DNA of 64,000 bases from positions 1-64,000 of the forward strand of contig DATHYT010000094.1 in assembly GCA_035459025.1 (NCBI GenBank). Reading direction: 5' to 3'. The translations under genes and the position numbers were made by a program. Below are positions 8,178-16,050 of the stretch, one piece after another. This stretch comes from JAABQT01 sp035459025 (lineage in GTDB: Bacteria; Pseudomonadota; Gammaproteobacteria; Burkholderiales; SG8-39). The number at the start of each line of letters is the position of its first letter. Position 1 is the stretch's first letter. Under the pieces are notes generated by a model. The model saw only the letters and a list, made by a program, of their open reading frames with translations. It searched no databases and had not been told where the DNA came from.

Positions 8178-8676
8178 AGCCCTTCCTCAGCGTCGCTGGC
8201 AGGGTGAAATAGAACGTCGCCCCGTGCCCGCGTGCTGCGGATTCTACCCACAGCCGCCCGCCGTGCCGGCGCACGATGCGGCGCGCGGCGGGCAGCTCGC
8301 GCGCGCCCGACAGGGGGCTGAAGATGGCGTGATGCTCGCGCGGTTCGACGCCCGCGCCGTTGTCGCGCACCGAGAACAGCCATTCGCGGCCCACCGGACG
8401 TGCGGAAACATGGATCAGCGGCGCTTCGACGCCGCGATGACGCACGGCGTTGCCGATGAGAACCCGGAACACGCGCTCGAGCTGGCGCGCGTCCACGCGC
8501 ACCCTGGGCAGCGAGCCGCCGTGAACTTCGGCCCCGGCGGCTTCGAGCTGCGGGCGCAGCCCCGCCAACGCGCGCGCCAGCGCCTCGTCGCTTTCCACCT
8601 GGCGCGCCAGGCGCGGCGCAAGCGACGCACCGGCGAGCGCCCATAGTGCTGCCAGCAGCCGCTGCAGCTCAGACAA
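8167..8676 (-). CDS. Histidine-kinase-type ATPase domain protein without a receiver or dimerisation domain
   Basis: From the TTG at 8676 (GGGGG about 7 nt upstream) this encodes 169 residues resembling only the catalytic ATPase half of a sensor kinase: an N-box-like VFRVLIGNAVRHRG, a G1-like VRDNGAGV, and a final ARRIVRRHGGRLWVES and GHGATFYFTLPA. No phosphoacceptor His or DHp helix, sensor or membrane segment is present. It may be a stand-alone ATPase or the stump of a kinase. It overlaps the amidohydrolase gene. A longer frame runs to 8751. Confidence 0.6.
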   Translation of the reverse strand: MSELQRLLAALWALAGASLAPRLARQVESDEALARALAGLRPQLEAAGAEVHGGSLPRVRVDARQLERVFRVLIGNAVRHRGVEAPLIHVSARPVGREWLFSVRDNGAGVEPREHHAIFSPLSGARELPAARRIVRRHGGRLWVESAARGHGATFYFTLPATLRKGYVT

Positions 8677-8735
8677 GGGAACCCCCGTCGTCCATGCCGT
8701 ACAGTGTTTCACTCCCCGCGCTGCTATATTGGGAC

Positions 8736-9944
8736 ATGGACTATGTTTCACTGGACGACATCCGCGCGGCGGCGGGGCGCATCGCCGGTGCGGTGGAGCG
8801 CACGCCGTGCCTGCATAGCCGTACGCTGTCGCGCCTCGCGGGCTGCGAGCTGTGGCTGAAATTCGAGAACCTGCAGTTCACCGCCTCGTTCAAGGAGCGC
8901 GGCGCGCTGAACAAGCTGCTCCTGCTGTCCGACGCCGAGCGCCGGCGCGGCGTCATCGCCATGAGCGCCGGCAATCACGCGCAGGGCGTCGCCTACCACG
9001 CCGCGCGCCTGGGCGTGCGTGCCGTGATCGTGATGCCGCGCGGCACGCCCAACAACAAGGTCTCGAGCACGCGCGTGCACGGCGCCGAGGTGGTGCTGGA
9101 GGGCGACACGCTGTCGGACTCCGGCGCGCACGCGCGCGAGCTGGCGGCGCGCGAAGGCTATACCTTCGTCCACCCCTACGATGACGCCGCGGTCGTCGCC
9201 GGCCAGGGCACCGTCGGCCTGGAGATGCTCGAGGACGTCCCGGGCCTGGAGATGCTGGTCGTGCCGGTGGGCGGCGGCGGCCTCGCCTCGGGCATCGCCA
9301 CCGCGGCCAAGGCGCTGCGTCCCGAGACGCACGTATACGGCGTCGAGTCGAAAGCCTGGAGCGCCATGTTCCAGCGCATGCACGGCCTGCCGGTGGACGT
9401 GGGCGGCGACACCATCGCCGAAGGCATCGCGGTGCGCGACGTGAGCGCGCTGACGCTCGAGATCTGCAAGCGCTTCCTCGACGAAGTGCTGCTGGTCGAT
9501 GAGGAGATCATCGAGCGCGCCATCGTCGCGCTGATCGAGATCGAGAAGACGGTGGCCGAGGGCGCGGGCGCGGCCGGCCTCGCCGCCGTGCTCGCTCATC
9601 CGCAGCGCTTCGCCGGCCGGCGCGTCGGCATCCCGATTTGTGGCGGCAACATCGACTCGCGCGTGCTGTCGGCGGTCCTCATGCGCGGGCTGGTGCGCGA
9701 CGGCCGCCTGGTGCGCATGCGCGTCATGATGCCCGATCTGTCCGGCAGCCTGGCCAAGGTGGCGGCGCTGATCGCCGCAGCCGGCGGCAACATCGTCGAG
9801 GTACAGCACCAGCGCGTCTTCGGCACCGCCTCGGTGAGGACTCCGGAAGTCGAGTTCGTCATAGAGACGCGCGACCGCGAGCACACACGCGCCATCGTCG
9901 CACACCTGAGCACGCACGGCGCCACGGCGCGGCTGGACACCTAG
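8736..9944 (+). CDS. ilvA: Threonine ammonia-lyase with ACT domain
   Basis: A PLP enzyme that deaminates L-threonine to 2-oxobutyrate, at the head of isoleucine synthesis or in threonine catabolism. The ATG at 8736 gives 402 residues. The PLP lysine is K53 in TASFKERGALN, the phosphate-binding glycine loop is VGGGGLASG near 180, and an ACT regulatory domain fills about residues 328-402. The roughly 400-residue single-ACT form is like TdcB-type or short biosynthetic enzymes rather than the 500-residue two-ACT IlvA. It ends convergently with the VOC gene (4-nt overlap). Confidence 0.92.
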   Translation: MDYVSLDDIRAAAGRIAGAVERTPCLHSRTLSRLAGCELWLKFENLQFTASFKERGALNKLLLLSDAERRRGVIAMSAGNHAQGVAYHAARLGVRAVIVMPRGTPNNKVSSTRVHGAEVVLEGDTLSDSGAHARELAAREGYTFVHPYDDAAVVAGQGTVGLEMLEDVPGLEMLVVPVGGGGLASGIATAAKALRPETHVYGVESKAWSAMFQRMHGLPVDVGGDTIAEGIAVRDVSALTLEICKRFLDEVLLVDEEIIERAIVALIEIEKTVAEGAGAAGLAAVLAHPQRFAGRRVGIPICGGNIDSRVLSAVLMRGLVRDGRLVRMRVMMPDLSGSLAKVAALIAAAGGNIVEVQHQRVFGTASVRTPEVEFVIETRDREHTRAIVAHLSTHGATARLDT

Positions 9945-10330
9945 CCCACGGGCTCCGAGATCTCGACCAGGTTGAGGTCGGGATCGCGCACGTACACCGA
10001 GCGGATCTTCGACACGGCGCCGGTCTTCATCACCGGCCCTTCGAGGATCTTCACGTTCGCGGCATTCAGCCTCGCGATCACCTGCTCGAGGGGCACCGAG
10101 GCGATAAAGCACAAGTCGAGCGTCCCGGGCGCCGCGACGTGCGCGCGTGGCACGAACTCCTTGCCCCACTCGTGCAGGTTGATTTTCTGGTTGCCGAATT
10201 TCAGCGCCTGGCGGGTTTCCGTGGGCGTCCTGAACGATTCCAGCGCCATCCCGAGCACATCGCGATAGAAGCGCACGCAGCCCTCCAGGTCGCGGGTGGT
10301 CAGAACGATATGGTCGACGTGGTCAATCAT
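9941..10330 (-). CDS. VOC (glyoxalase/bleomycin-resistance) family protein
   Basis: A 129-residue two-module vicinal-oxygen-chelate protein beginning MIDHVDHIVLTTRDLEG and ending VYVRDPDLNLVEISEP. Candidate metal ligands are His (HVDHIV), His in KINLHEWG and Glu in NLVEI. Relatives are small metal-dependent lyases, dioxygenases or resistance proteins; the substrate here is unknown. An inverted repeat separates it from the MaoC gene on the same strand. Confidence 0.8.
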   Translation of the reverse strand: MIDHVDHIVLTTRDLEGCVRFYRDVLGMALESFRTPTETRQALKFGNQKINLHEWGKEFVPRAHVAAPGTLDLCFIASVPLEQVIARLNAANVKILEGPVMKTGAVSKIRSVYVRDPDLNLVEISEPVG

Positions 10331-10335
10331 AAATG

Positions 10336-10398
10336 GGGACAGACCTCATTTTTCTTATCTGCGAACAAAGTGCAAATGAGAAAAATGAGGTCTGTCCC
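10336..10398. repeat. 20-bp perfect inverted repeat between VOC and MaoC genes
   Basis: The arm GGGACAGACCTCATTTTTCT (10336-10355) recurs as its exact reverse complement at 10379-10398 around a 23-nt loop. Partial pairing continues into the loop. The right arm abuts the MaoC stop codon. The A/T-rich ends could also let it act as a terminator. It looks like a dispersed intergenic repeat with a GGGACAGAC core, but no second copy was found in the window. Confidence 0.75.
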
Positions 10399-10853
10399 TA
10401 TTTTCGTTTCAGCATGCGCAGCGGGTTGTACTCGATGACCGTTTCGCCGCGCTGATTCACCACCTTGTTGGCAAAGCGCACCAGGCCGCGGTCGCCTTTC
10501 GAGGTCAGCCGCGCCTCGGTCACCTCGACCTCGACGTGAATGGTGTCGCCGACTACCGTCGGCCCCTTCACGTCGAGCGTGGCGTTGAGGAACGCGAGCC
10601 CCGTGTCCTGCATCGACGGCAGCAGCAGCCCCTCGGCGAAGGAATAGACCAGCGCGCCCGGTACCGGCCGCCCCTTGATGGCGCGCTGTGAGTCGTCCTC
10701 GACCGCGAACAGCTCCTCGGTGAGCCAGGTCAGGTTGACGAAGCCCGCCAGGTCCGCTTCCGCGATGGTGCGGCGGTGCGTGCGAAAGCGCATGCCGACC
10801 TTCAGGTCCTCGTAGCAGTAGCCGCGGCCGATCGGGTGAACGTTGTCGCTCAT
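10398..10853 (-). CDS. MaoC-like (hotdog) dehydratase
   Basis: A 151-residue hotdog-fold protein of the MaoC dehydratase family, which hydrates enoyl-CoA esters. It shows the opening GRGYCYEDLKVGMRFRTHRRT, a SFAEGLLLPS segment near residue 70, and VVGDTIHVEVEVTE near 100. The usual catalytic Asp-x4-His is not obvious (DLAGFVNL stands in the place), so activity is uncertain. Its start follows the SDR stop by 1 nt, so the two are one operon. Confidence 0.75.
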   Translation of the reverse strand: MSDNVHPIGRGYCYEDLKVGMRFRTHRRTIAEADLAGFVNLTWLTEELFAVEDDSQRAIKGRPVPGALVYSFAEGLLLPSMQDTGLAFLNATLDVKGPTVVGDTIHVEVEVTEARLTSKGDRGLVRFANKVVNQRGETVIEYNPLRMLKRK

Positions 10854-10854
10854 G

Positions 10855-11631
10855 TCAGAAGATCGTGTAGGCGCCGTCGATGACGAACGAATCGCCCGTA
10901 TGGTAGCCGCTCGCGTCGCTCATCAGGTACACGGCGATACCGGCAAAGTCCTCCTTCTTTCCCCAGCGCCGCAGCGGGATGCGCGGCAGGACGGCGGCGG
11001 AGAACTTCGCATCGCCGATCGCTGCCGCCGTCATGTCCGACTCGATCCAGCCCGGCAGGATGGAGTTGGCGGTGACCTGGAAGCGCGCCATCTCCACCGC
11101 GAGCGCGCGGATCATGGTGAGCATCGCGCCCTTGGTCGCGGCGTAGCTCGACGCGCGCGCCGCGCCGTGGATCGCGGCGCTGCTCGCCATGCCGACGAGC
11201 CGTCCGCCCGCGTCGCCCGCCACCGCCCGGCCGGTCATGTGGCGCGCCGCGGCACGCAGCGTAAAGAACGCGCCGTCCAGGTTTACCTGCATCACGCGGC
11301 GCCATTCCTTCGTCGGCAGCTCGGCGAGCGGCGCGCGCACCTGGCTCACCCCGGCGTTGGCGAAGCAGCCGTCGACGCGGCCCATTGCCTTCAGCGCCTC
11401 GGCGAAGCTTCGTTCGACCTGCGCCTCGTCGCTCACGTCGCAGCGCTGCGCCAGCACGCGCCGGCCGTGCTTTTTGAGCAGCTTCTCGGCGGCGGCGTTC
11501 TTGTCCGGGTTCGACCCCCAGATCACCACGTCAGCCCCTGCGGCGGCGAGACCTTCGGCCATGCCCAGGCCGATGCCGCCGTTACCCCCCGTGACGAGCG
11601 CGACCTTGCCTTTCAGGTCGAATGCGCTCAT
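10855..11631 (-). CDS. Short-chain dehydrogenase/reductase
   Basis: A 258-residue classical SDR from ATG 11631 (MSAFDLKGKVALVTGG). Cofactor motif TGGNGGIG is near residues 14-21, the catalytic serine lies in GMASSAAIHG, and YxxxK is YAATKGAM near 160. The C-terminal sequence GYHTGDSFVIDGAYTIF is typical of the 3-oxoacyl reductase group. It overlaps the coiled-coil gene upstream by 4 nt and precedes the MaoC gene, which fits a fatty-acyl or hydroxyacyl conversion. The substrate is unknown. Confidence 0.85.
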   Translation of the reverse strand: MSAFDLKGKVALVTGGNGGIGLGMAEGLAAAGADVVIWGSNPDKNAAAEKLLKKHGRRVLAQRCDVSDEAQVERSFAEALKAMGRVDGCFANAGVSQVRAPLAELPTKEWRRVMQVNLDGAFFTLRAAARHMTGRAVAGDAGGRLVGMASSAAIHGAARASSYAATKGAMLTMIRALAVEMARFQVTANSILPGWIESDMTAAAIGDAKFSAAVLPRIPLRRWGKKEDFAGIAVYLMSDASGYHTGDSFVIDGAYTIF

Positions 11632-11921
11632 TTGTTCTCGAAGTGCGACCTCGCCTTGTTGAACGCCTCGCTCATGTTCTTCCACGCCTCTTCGGTGCCG
11701 CGCATCATGTCCTGCCAGGCGTCGAGCGACGCGTTCTGCAGCAGCTTCATCTGGTAGAGCGCCTCGTCGCGGCGAGCGTTGACGGCGGCGAGCTGCTTCT
11801 CGTACTCAGCCTTCATCTGCGACTGCGCCTCGTGCGCCTTCGCCTCCCACTGCTTGGCCTCGGCATTCCACTGGTCGAGCTGGGCCTTCAGCTTCCGCAC
11901 GTACTCGTCGCGGTTCATCAT
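11628..11921 (-). CDS. Small coiled-coil protein
   Basis: About 97 highly charged residues (MMNRDEYVRKLKAQLDQWN onward) predicted as a continuous helix or coiled coil from about residue 5 to 90, rich in Glu, Lys, Ala and Gln, with no Cys. Start choice: AAGGAGG sits 5 nt before the ATG at 11921 (8 nt before the next ATG at 11918). An upstream ATG at 11960 abuts the divergent hydrolase start. No named function; it is first in a minus-strand operon with an SDR and a MaoC protein. Confidence 0.7.
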   Translation of the reverse strand: MMNRDEYVRKLKAQLDQWNAEAKQWEAKAHEAQSQMKAEYEKQLAAVNARRDEALYQMKLLQNASLDAWQDMMRGTEEAWKNMSEAFNKARSHFENK

Positions 11922-11961
11922 GACGACCTCCTTGGTGGAAGGAGCTTCGATTTTAGCCATA

Positions 11962-12855
11962 ATGACTCCCGTGTTCTTCCCTGATTTCTCGCTGGAGCAC
12001 GTTGCCGTGTCCACCGGAACGCTGCGCCTGCGCCGCGGCGGCGAAGGGCCGCCGCTCCTGCTCCTGCACGGCAACCCGCAGACGCACGCCATGTGGCACA
12101 AGGTGGCGCCGGCGCTGGCGCGGAACCACACCGTGGTCTGTCCCGACTTGCGCGGCTACGGCGGCTCGTTCAAGCCGCCCGTCAGCGCCGACCACGCGGC
12201 GTACGCCAAGCGCGAAATGGCCAAGGACATGGCGGAGCTGATGACCCACTTCGGCCACGACGCGTTCCTCGTCGCCGCGCACGATCGCGGCGCGCGGGTC
12301 GCGCACCGCCTCGCGCTCGACCATCCGCAGCGCGTGCAGAAACTCGCGCTCATGGACATCATCCCCACGCTCGAGCATTTCGAGCGCACTGACATGGCGA
12401 TGGCCATGGGCTACTACCACTGGTTCTGGTTCGCGCAGCCGCACCCGTTTCCCGAAAATGTGATCAGCGCCGCACCCGATGCCTGGTGGCGCGCGCACAC
12501 CTCGCGCGAGCCCAAGCCCCCCGATTTCTTTGACCGCGAGGCGCTCGCCGACTACATGAGCGCAGTCCACGACCCGGAAATGATCCGTGGCATGTGCGAG
12601 GACTACCGCGCCGCGGCCACGATCGACCTCGTGCATGACCGCGCCAGCCGCGCGGCGGGCGAGAAGATCCGCTGCCCACTGCTCGTGCTGTGGGGGAAGA
12701 AGGCGAAGATCGAGGCCTGGTATGACGCGCTCGCCATCTGGCGCACCTACAGCGCCGCCGGGGTCAGCGGGGGGTCGGTGAATTCGGGCCACTACCTCGC
12801 GGAGGAAGCGCCCAGCGAGGTGCTCGCACGCCTGCTGCCGTTTCTCTCAGCCTGA
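11962..12855 (+). CDS. Alpha/beta hydrolase, fluoroacetate dehalogenase-like
   Basis: A 297-residue alpha/beta hydrolase. The oxyanion segment LLLLHGNPQTHAMW is near residue 32. Compared with the characterised Rhodopseudomonas fluoroacetate dehalogenase, the nucleophile Asp (D108 in AAHDRG), R109 and R112 for the carboxylate, acid D132, H277 (SGHYLA) and the halide-pocket trio H153, W154 (YYHWFW) and Y215 (EDYRAA) are all present; the pocket Trp185 equivalent is not clear. This suggests haloacetate hydrolysis or another small 2-substituted acid ester. Start ATG 11962 excludes an implausible upstream extension. Confidence 0.8.
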   Translation: MTPVFFPDFSLEHVAVSTGTLRLRRGGEGPPLLLLHGNPQTHAMWHKVAPALARNHTVVCPDLRGYGGSFKPPVSADHAAYAKREMAKDMAELMTHFGHDAFLVAAHDRGARVAHRLALDHPQRVQKLALMDIIPTLEHFERTDMAMAMGYYHWFWFAQPHPFPENVISAAPDAWWRAHTSREPKPPDFFDREALADYMSAVHDPEMIRGMCEDYRAAATIDLVHDRASRAAGEKIRCPLLVLWGKKAKIEAWYDALAIWRTYSAAGVSGGSVNSGHYLAEEAPSEVLARLLPFLSA

Positions 12856-13200
12856 CGCCAGTACCAGCGCTAGCGCCACGGCGCCCGGCAGCGCCTGAAC
12901 CCACAGGATGCGCCGGCTCACGCTCCACGCGCCGTAGACGCCGGCGACGATCACGCAGGCGAGAAAGAACACCTTGAACGGCTGCGAGCCGGCGATCAGG
13001 CCCCAGGCGAGCCCTGCAGCCAGAAAGCCGTTGTAGAGCCCCTGGTTGGCAGCGAGCACCTTCGAAGCAAGCGCGAACTCAGGGGTCTGGCGAAACACCT
13101 TCCGGCCGAATGGCTTGTCCCAGAGGAACATCTCCAGGACGAGGAACGCCAGATGCAGCAGCGCCACCATGGCGGTAGCCAAGTCGGCGAGCACTCCCAT
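12847..13200 (-). CDS. DUF1304 family membrane protein
   Basis: A 117-residue protein with four hydrophobic segments and the family pattern: LHLAFLVLEMFLWDKPFGRKVF near residue 15 and ANQGLYNGFLAAGLAWG near 50. DUF1304 proteins are small inner-membrane proteins of unknown function. It is convergent with the hydrolase gene (9-nt overlap). Confidence 0.85.
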   Translation of the reverse strand: MGVLADLATAMVALLHLAFLVLEMFLWDKPFGRKVFRQTPEFALASKVLAANQGLYNGFLAAGLAWGLIAGSQPFKVFFLACVIVAGVYGAWSVSRRILWVQALPGAVALALVLASG

Positions 13201-13227
13201 GGCGCGGGAGTGTACGCACTAAAGGAA

Positions 13228-13260
13228 ACGGCCGCCGCAGCGGGGGGCTGGGGCGGCCGT
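13228..13260 (-). terminator. Rho-independent terminator candidate
   Basis: Arms ACGGCCGCC and GGCGGCCGT form a perfect 9-bp GC stem around a 15-nt loop. On the minus strand it is followed by TTTCCTTT. It lies 21 nt past the stop of the PPC-domain gene. Confidence 0.6.
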
Positions 13261-13281
13261 CGGGGGCAGAGCGAGGAAGGA

Positions 13282-14346
13282 CTAGCGGCGGTTCTTCCTG
13301 CGATCGTCGTCGCGGTCGCGCCGGTGATCGTGGCGCCAGTCGTGACGGTGGCTCTTGCGCTTCTCGGCGATGACCTTGAGCATGCCGCGGCCTTCGAAGG
13401 GGGTGCCGTCCTTCAGCTTGCCCCGGAGCACGCCTTCCTCGTCGGTCGCCTGGAAACCGGATTCCTGGTTCTCGAAGATGCAGATCAGGTCCGGCCGCCG
13501 CCCGCGGTTGACGCGCGTGAGGCGCTGGTTGCAGCGCTTCAGGCTGCGTTCGTCTCCGGTGCTACCGAAAGTCAGCGAGCCCGGGTCCACGTCGCGCACG
13601 TTGAAGTTCCGCGAGCCAAGCAGCGCCACCGGAATGTCGCGCGGCGACCTCGGATCGATCTTCGCGATGTGCCGCACGCCCGGCTTGATGTCGATGCCGA
13701 TGCTCAGCACGTCGACCGTCTGCTGCGGGAAAGGCGAGGTCACCGGGCCGGACTCGGTCTGGGTCTGCGTCGAAGCCTCGGTCTGCGTCGAAGCCTCGGT
13801 CTGCGTCGAAGTGTTGGGCTCGGGCGCAGTCTGGGTCACCACGGGCGACACGCCGCTCACGATGAGCGTATAGGCGCCAGTCGCGTTCCCCGGCCCGCCG
13901 CGCAGCACGCCGCCGTCCGCGACGCGGTTCGGGTAGCCGGCCACGCCAACGTAGTACACGCCATCCGCAGGGATCACGATGTTCGCGATGTAGGAGTCTC
14001 CGCTCCCGTCCGGACCGTCGTCGTTGTCACGGAACACGATATGGCCCAGGGCTTGGGTCTGCAGCACCGTCACGAAGGTGTCGACAGGGCTCCCCATGAC
14101 GGCCGCGTTGATGTCCACGGTGACGATGTCGCCCTCCTTCGCCTGGAAGGCGAACACGTCGCCGTCGCCGTCGGCTATGAAGGCGTTGACCACGGCCGCG
14201 CCGCTCGCATCGAACACGAGGGCCTGCGCCGCGGTGACCGGGCTGTTCGTCTCGACTTCGTCGATCGTATCCGCGCCCGCGCTCCCTGCGAAAGCCGCGA
14301 TGACGGCCGCAGCGATGAGGCTGCGAATGACTCCTGCTTTCTTCAT
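13282..14346 (-). CDS. Secreted PPC-domain protein with STQTEA repeats
   Basis: A 354-residue exported protein: signal peptide to about residue 25 (ending FAGSAGA), a bacterial pre-peptidase-like (PPC) beta domain at about 45-180 (DVFAFQAKEGDIVTVDI, then GVYYVGVAGYPN), a Thr/Gln/Glu-rich linker with STQTEA tandem units at about 180-200, and a second beta-rich domain (SIGIDIKPG, then PVALLGS). The tail after about 325 is extremely His/Arg/Asp-rich and could bind metal or nucleic acid. No protease domain is present. Function unknown. A CRP-like site lies 15 nt upstream and a terminator follows. Confidence 0.7.
   Translation of the reverse strand: MKKAGVIRSLIAAAVIAAFAGSAGADTIDEVETNSPVTAAQALVFDASGAAVVNAFIADGDGDVFAFQAKEGDIVTVDINAAVMGSPVDTFVTVLQTQALGHIVFRDNDDGPDGSGDSYIANIVIPADGVYYVGVAGYPNRVADGGVLRGGPGNATGAYTLIVSGVSPVVTQTAPEPNTSTQTEASTQTEASTQTQTESGPVTSPFPQQTVDVLSIGIDIKPGVRHIAKIDPRSPRDIPVALLGSRNFNVRDVDPGSLTFGSTGDERSLKRCNQRLTRVNRGRRPDLICIFENQESGFQATDEEGVLRGKLKDGTPFEGRGMLKVIAEKRKSHRHDWRHDHRRDRDDDRRKNRR
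13763..13816. repeat. Three tandem 18-bp repeats inside the PPC-protein gene
   Basis: GTCTGCGTCGAAGCCTCG occurs twice exactly and a third time with a changed end, encoding STQTEA units in the linker. Slippage would change the linker length in steps of six residues without breaking the frame. Confidence 0.85.
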
Positions 14347-14361
14347 GGTCCTCTCCCGCTA

Positions 14362-14377
14362 TGTGTCAAATGTCACA
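14362..14377. promoter_or_regulatory. CRP/Vfr-like site upstream of the PPC-protein gene
   Basis: TGTGT-CAAATG-TCACA matches the CRP consensus TGTGA-N6-TCACA with one mismatch. It lies only 15 nt upstream of the start codon, so it would more likely block than activate transcription unless the start is further downstream. Confidence 0.4.
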
Positions 14378-14408
14378 TGCCTTTTCGGGGCATGCGCAAC
14401 GACTGTAC

Positions 14409-14428
14409 TGGGGGGGCATGCCCCCCCA
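14409..14428. repeat. 20-bp perfect palindrome, TG7-CATG-C7A
   Basis: A run of seven G, the tetramer CATG, and seven C, flanked by T and A, forms a perfect palindrome in the 186-nt gap upstream of the PPC-protein gene. It could fold as a GC-only hairpin. No clear function. Confidence 0.5.
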
Positions 14429-14494
14429 CAGGGAGGAATCCGCAGGGGTCGTCAGAAATCTTCAGGGCGCAGACAAGCGGCGCCAGGGAGCGGT

Positions 14495-14515
14495 CCGGCG
14501 GCCGCCCGCCGCCGG
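14495..14515 (-). terminator. GC hairpin downstream of the acyl-CoA dehydrogenase gene
   Basis: CCGGCGGC-CGCCC-GCCGCCGG gives an 8-bp stem 17 nt past the dehydrogenase stop codon on the minus strand. No T-tract follows, so if it terminates it does so weakly or with Rho. Confidence 0.3.
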
Positions 14516-14532
14516 TCAAAATTCACGCGCGG

Positions 14533-15672
14533 CTAGTACGACTTCGGCAGGCCGAGCACGCGCTCGGCGATGAAGCACAGGATCATCTGCGGCGACACAG
14601 GAGCGATGCGCCCGACCAGCGACTCCCGCAGATATCTTTCCACGTGATATTCCTTGGCGTAGCCGTAGCCGCCGTGCGTCATCACGGCCTGCTGGCAGGC
14701 GTCGAAGCAGGCTTCGGCGGCAAGGTACTTCGAGGCGTTCGCTTCGGCGCCGCACGCTTTCTTCCGGTCGTAGAGCCAGGCGGCCTTGAACACCATCAGG
14801 TTGGCGGCCTCCAGCGCCATCCAGTTCGCCGCCAGCGGGTGCTGGATCGCCTGGTTCTTGCCGATCGGGCGATCGAACACGATGCGCTCGTTCGCGTAGC
14901 GCGCGGCGCGCTTCACGGCGCAGCGCCCCAGGCCCACGCACTCGGCAGCAATGAGGATGCGCTCCGGGTTCATGCCGTGCAGGATGTACTCGAAGCCCTT
15001 GCCCTCCTCGCCGATGCGGTCTTCCTCCGGCACCGGCAGGCCGTCGAAGAACACCTGGTTGGAGTCCACCGCCTTGCGGCCCATCTTCTCGATCTCGCGC
15101 ACCTCGATGTGCTTGCGGTCGAAGTCGGTATAGAAGAGCGTGAGGCCGGCTTGCGCCTGCGTCAGCACCAGGATCTTCTCTGCCACCTGGGCGGTCGAGA
15201 TCCACACCTTCTGACCGGAGATGACGTAGCGCCTGCCCTCGCGCTTCGCCAGGGTCTTGATCTTGCGCGTGTTGAGCCCGGTGTTCGGCTCGGTGACGGC
15301 GAAGCAGGCGCGCTCCTTGCCCGCGATCAGCCCCGGCAGCATGCGCTTCTTCTGCGCGTCGTTGCCGAACACGACGACCGGATTGAGCCCGAAAATGTTC
15401 ATGTGCACCGCCGAGGCGCCCGAGAATCCGGCACCGGATTCGGCGATCGCCTGCATCATCACCGCGGCCTCGGTGATGCCGAGGCCCGAGCCGCCGTAGG
15501 CTTCCGGCATCGCGATGCCGAGCCACCCGTCTTTGGCGAGCGCCTGGTGCAGCTCGGAGGGGAAGCCCCCCTCCTTGTCCTTCTTCATCCAGTACTCGTC
15601 GGGAAAGCGCGCGCAGATCTTCGCAATCGCCTCGCGGATCGCTTCCTGCTCGTCGCTGAAGGCGAAATCCAC
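14533..15672 (-). CDS. Acyl-CoA dehydrogenase
   Basis: A 379-residue FAD acyl-CoA dehydrogenase from a GTG start. Family signatures: CFAVTEPNTG near residue 124 (flavin side), KVWISTAQVAEKI near 155, and QQAVMTHGGYGYAKEYHVERYLRE near 335. The catalytic Glu appears to lie in the last of these (AKEYHVER), as in the medium-chain-like family, but this is unproven. It ends an operon running from an RND pump through an SDR and a cupin, suggesting oxidation of a CoA ester linked to efflux or tolerance of that compound. The substrate is not predictable. Confidence 0.88.
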   Translation of the reverse strand: MDFAFSDEQEAIREAIAKICARFPDEYWMKKDKEGGFPSELHQALAKDGWLGIAMPEAYGGSGLGITEAAVMMQAIAESGAGFSGASAVHMNIFGLNPVVVFGNDAQKKRMLPGLIAGKERACFAVTEPNTGLNTRKIKTLAKREGRRYVISGQKVWISTAQVAEKILVLTQAQAGLTLFYTDFDRKHIEVREIEKMGRKAVDSNQVFFDGLPVPEEDRIGEEGKGFEYILHGMNPERILIAAECVGLGRCAVKRAARYANERIVFDRPIGKNQAIQHPLAANWMALEAANLMVFKAAWLYDRKKACGAEANASKYLAAEACFDACQQAVMTHGGYGYAKEYHVERYLRESLVGRIAPVSPQMILCFIAERVLGLPKSY

Positions 15673-16050
15673 TCAGGTGCTCCGCCGCGCGGGGTTTTCC
15701 TCGTACGGCGGCGCGTAGATCACCATTACCTTCGCGCGTTCGCTCGTGGCCGTGAAGACGTGCGGCAGGTCGGCGGGAAAGAAGCACGCCTCGCCCGGCG
15801 CCAGGTCGAACTTCTCGCCGCCCACCTCGACGTGCGCGGCGCCTTCGAGCAGGTAGCACACCTGCTCGATGCCCGGATGCGCGTGCGGCAGCGCACCCTT
15901 GCCGCGCTCCACCTCGCCGATCAGCATCTCCATTTGCGTCGCGCCCACCGTCTCGCGGCCGATGAGGCGGAAGTTCCGGGTGCCCGTGTGGTTCGCGGGC
16001 GAATACGGCGTCACGTCGGTCGGGCGGACGTGGTAGCGGGAGCGCGCCAT
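15673..16050 (-). CDS. Cupin-domain protein
   Basis: A 125-residue single-domain cupin. Motif 1 is GALPHAHPGIEQVCYLLEG near residues 53-71 and motif 2 is PADLPHVFTAT near 92-102. The His/Glu ligands for a metal are visible (H56, H58, E62 and H97, approximate). Cupins of this type are small metal enzymes or sensors. The ATG at 16050 overlaps the SDR stop (ATGA) and its stop directly abuts the dehydrogenase start. Confidence 0.8.
   Translation of the reverse strand: MARSRYHVRPTDVTPYSPANHTGTRNFRLIGRETVGATQMEMLIGEVERGKGALPHAHPGIEQVCYLLEGAAHVEVGGEKFDLAPGEACFFPADLPHVFTATSERAKVMVIYAPPYEENPARRST

Noticed and set aside
11962..12855. Calling this gene a proven fluoroacetate dehalogenase
   Set aside because: The catalytic set is conserved but the pocket Trp is not, and related epoxide hydrolases and haloalkane enzymes share the fold.
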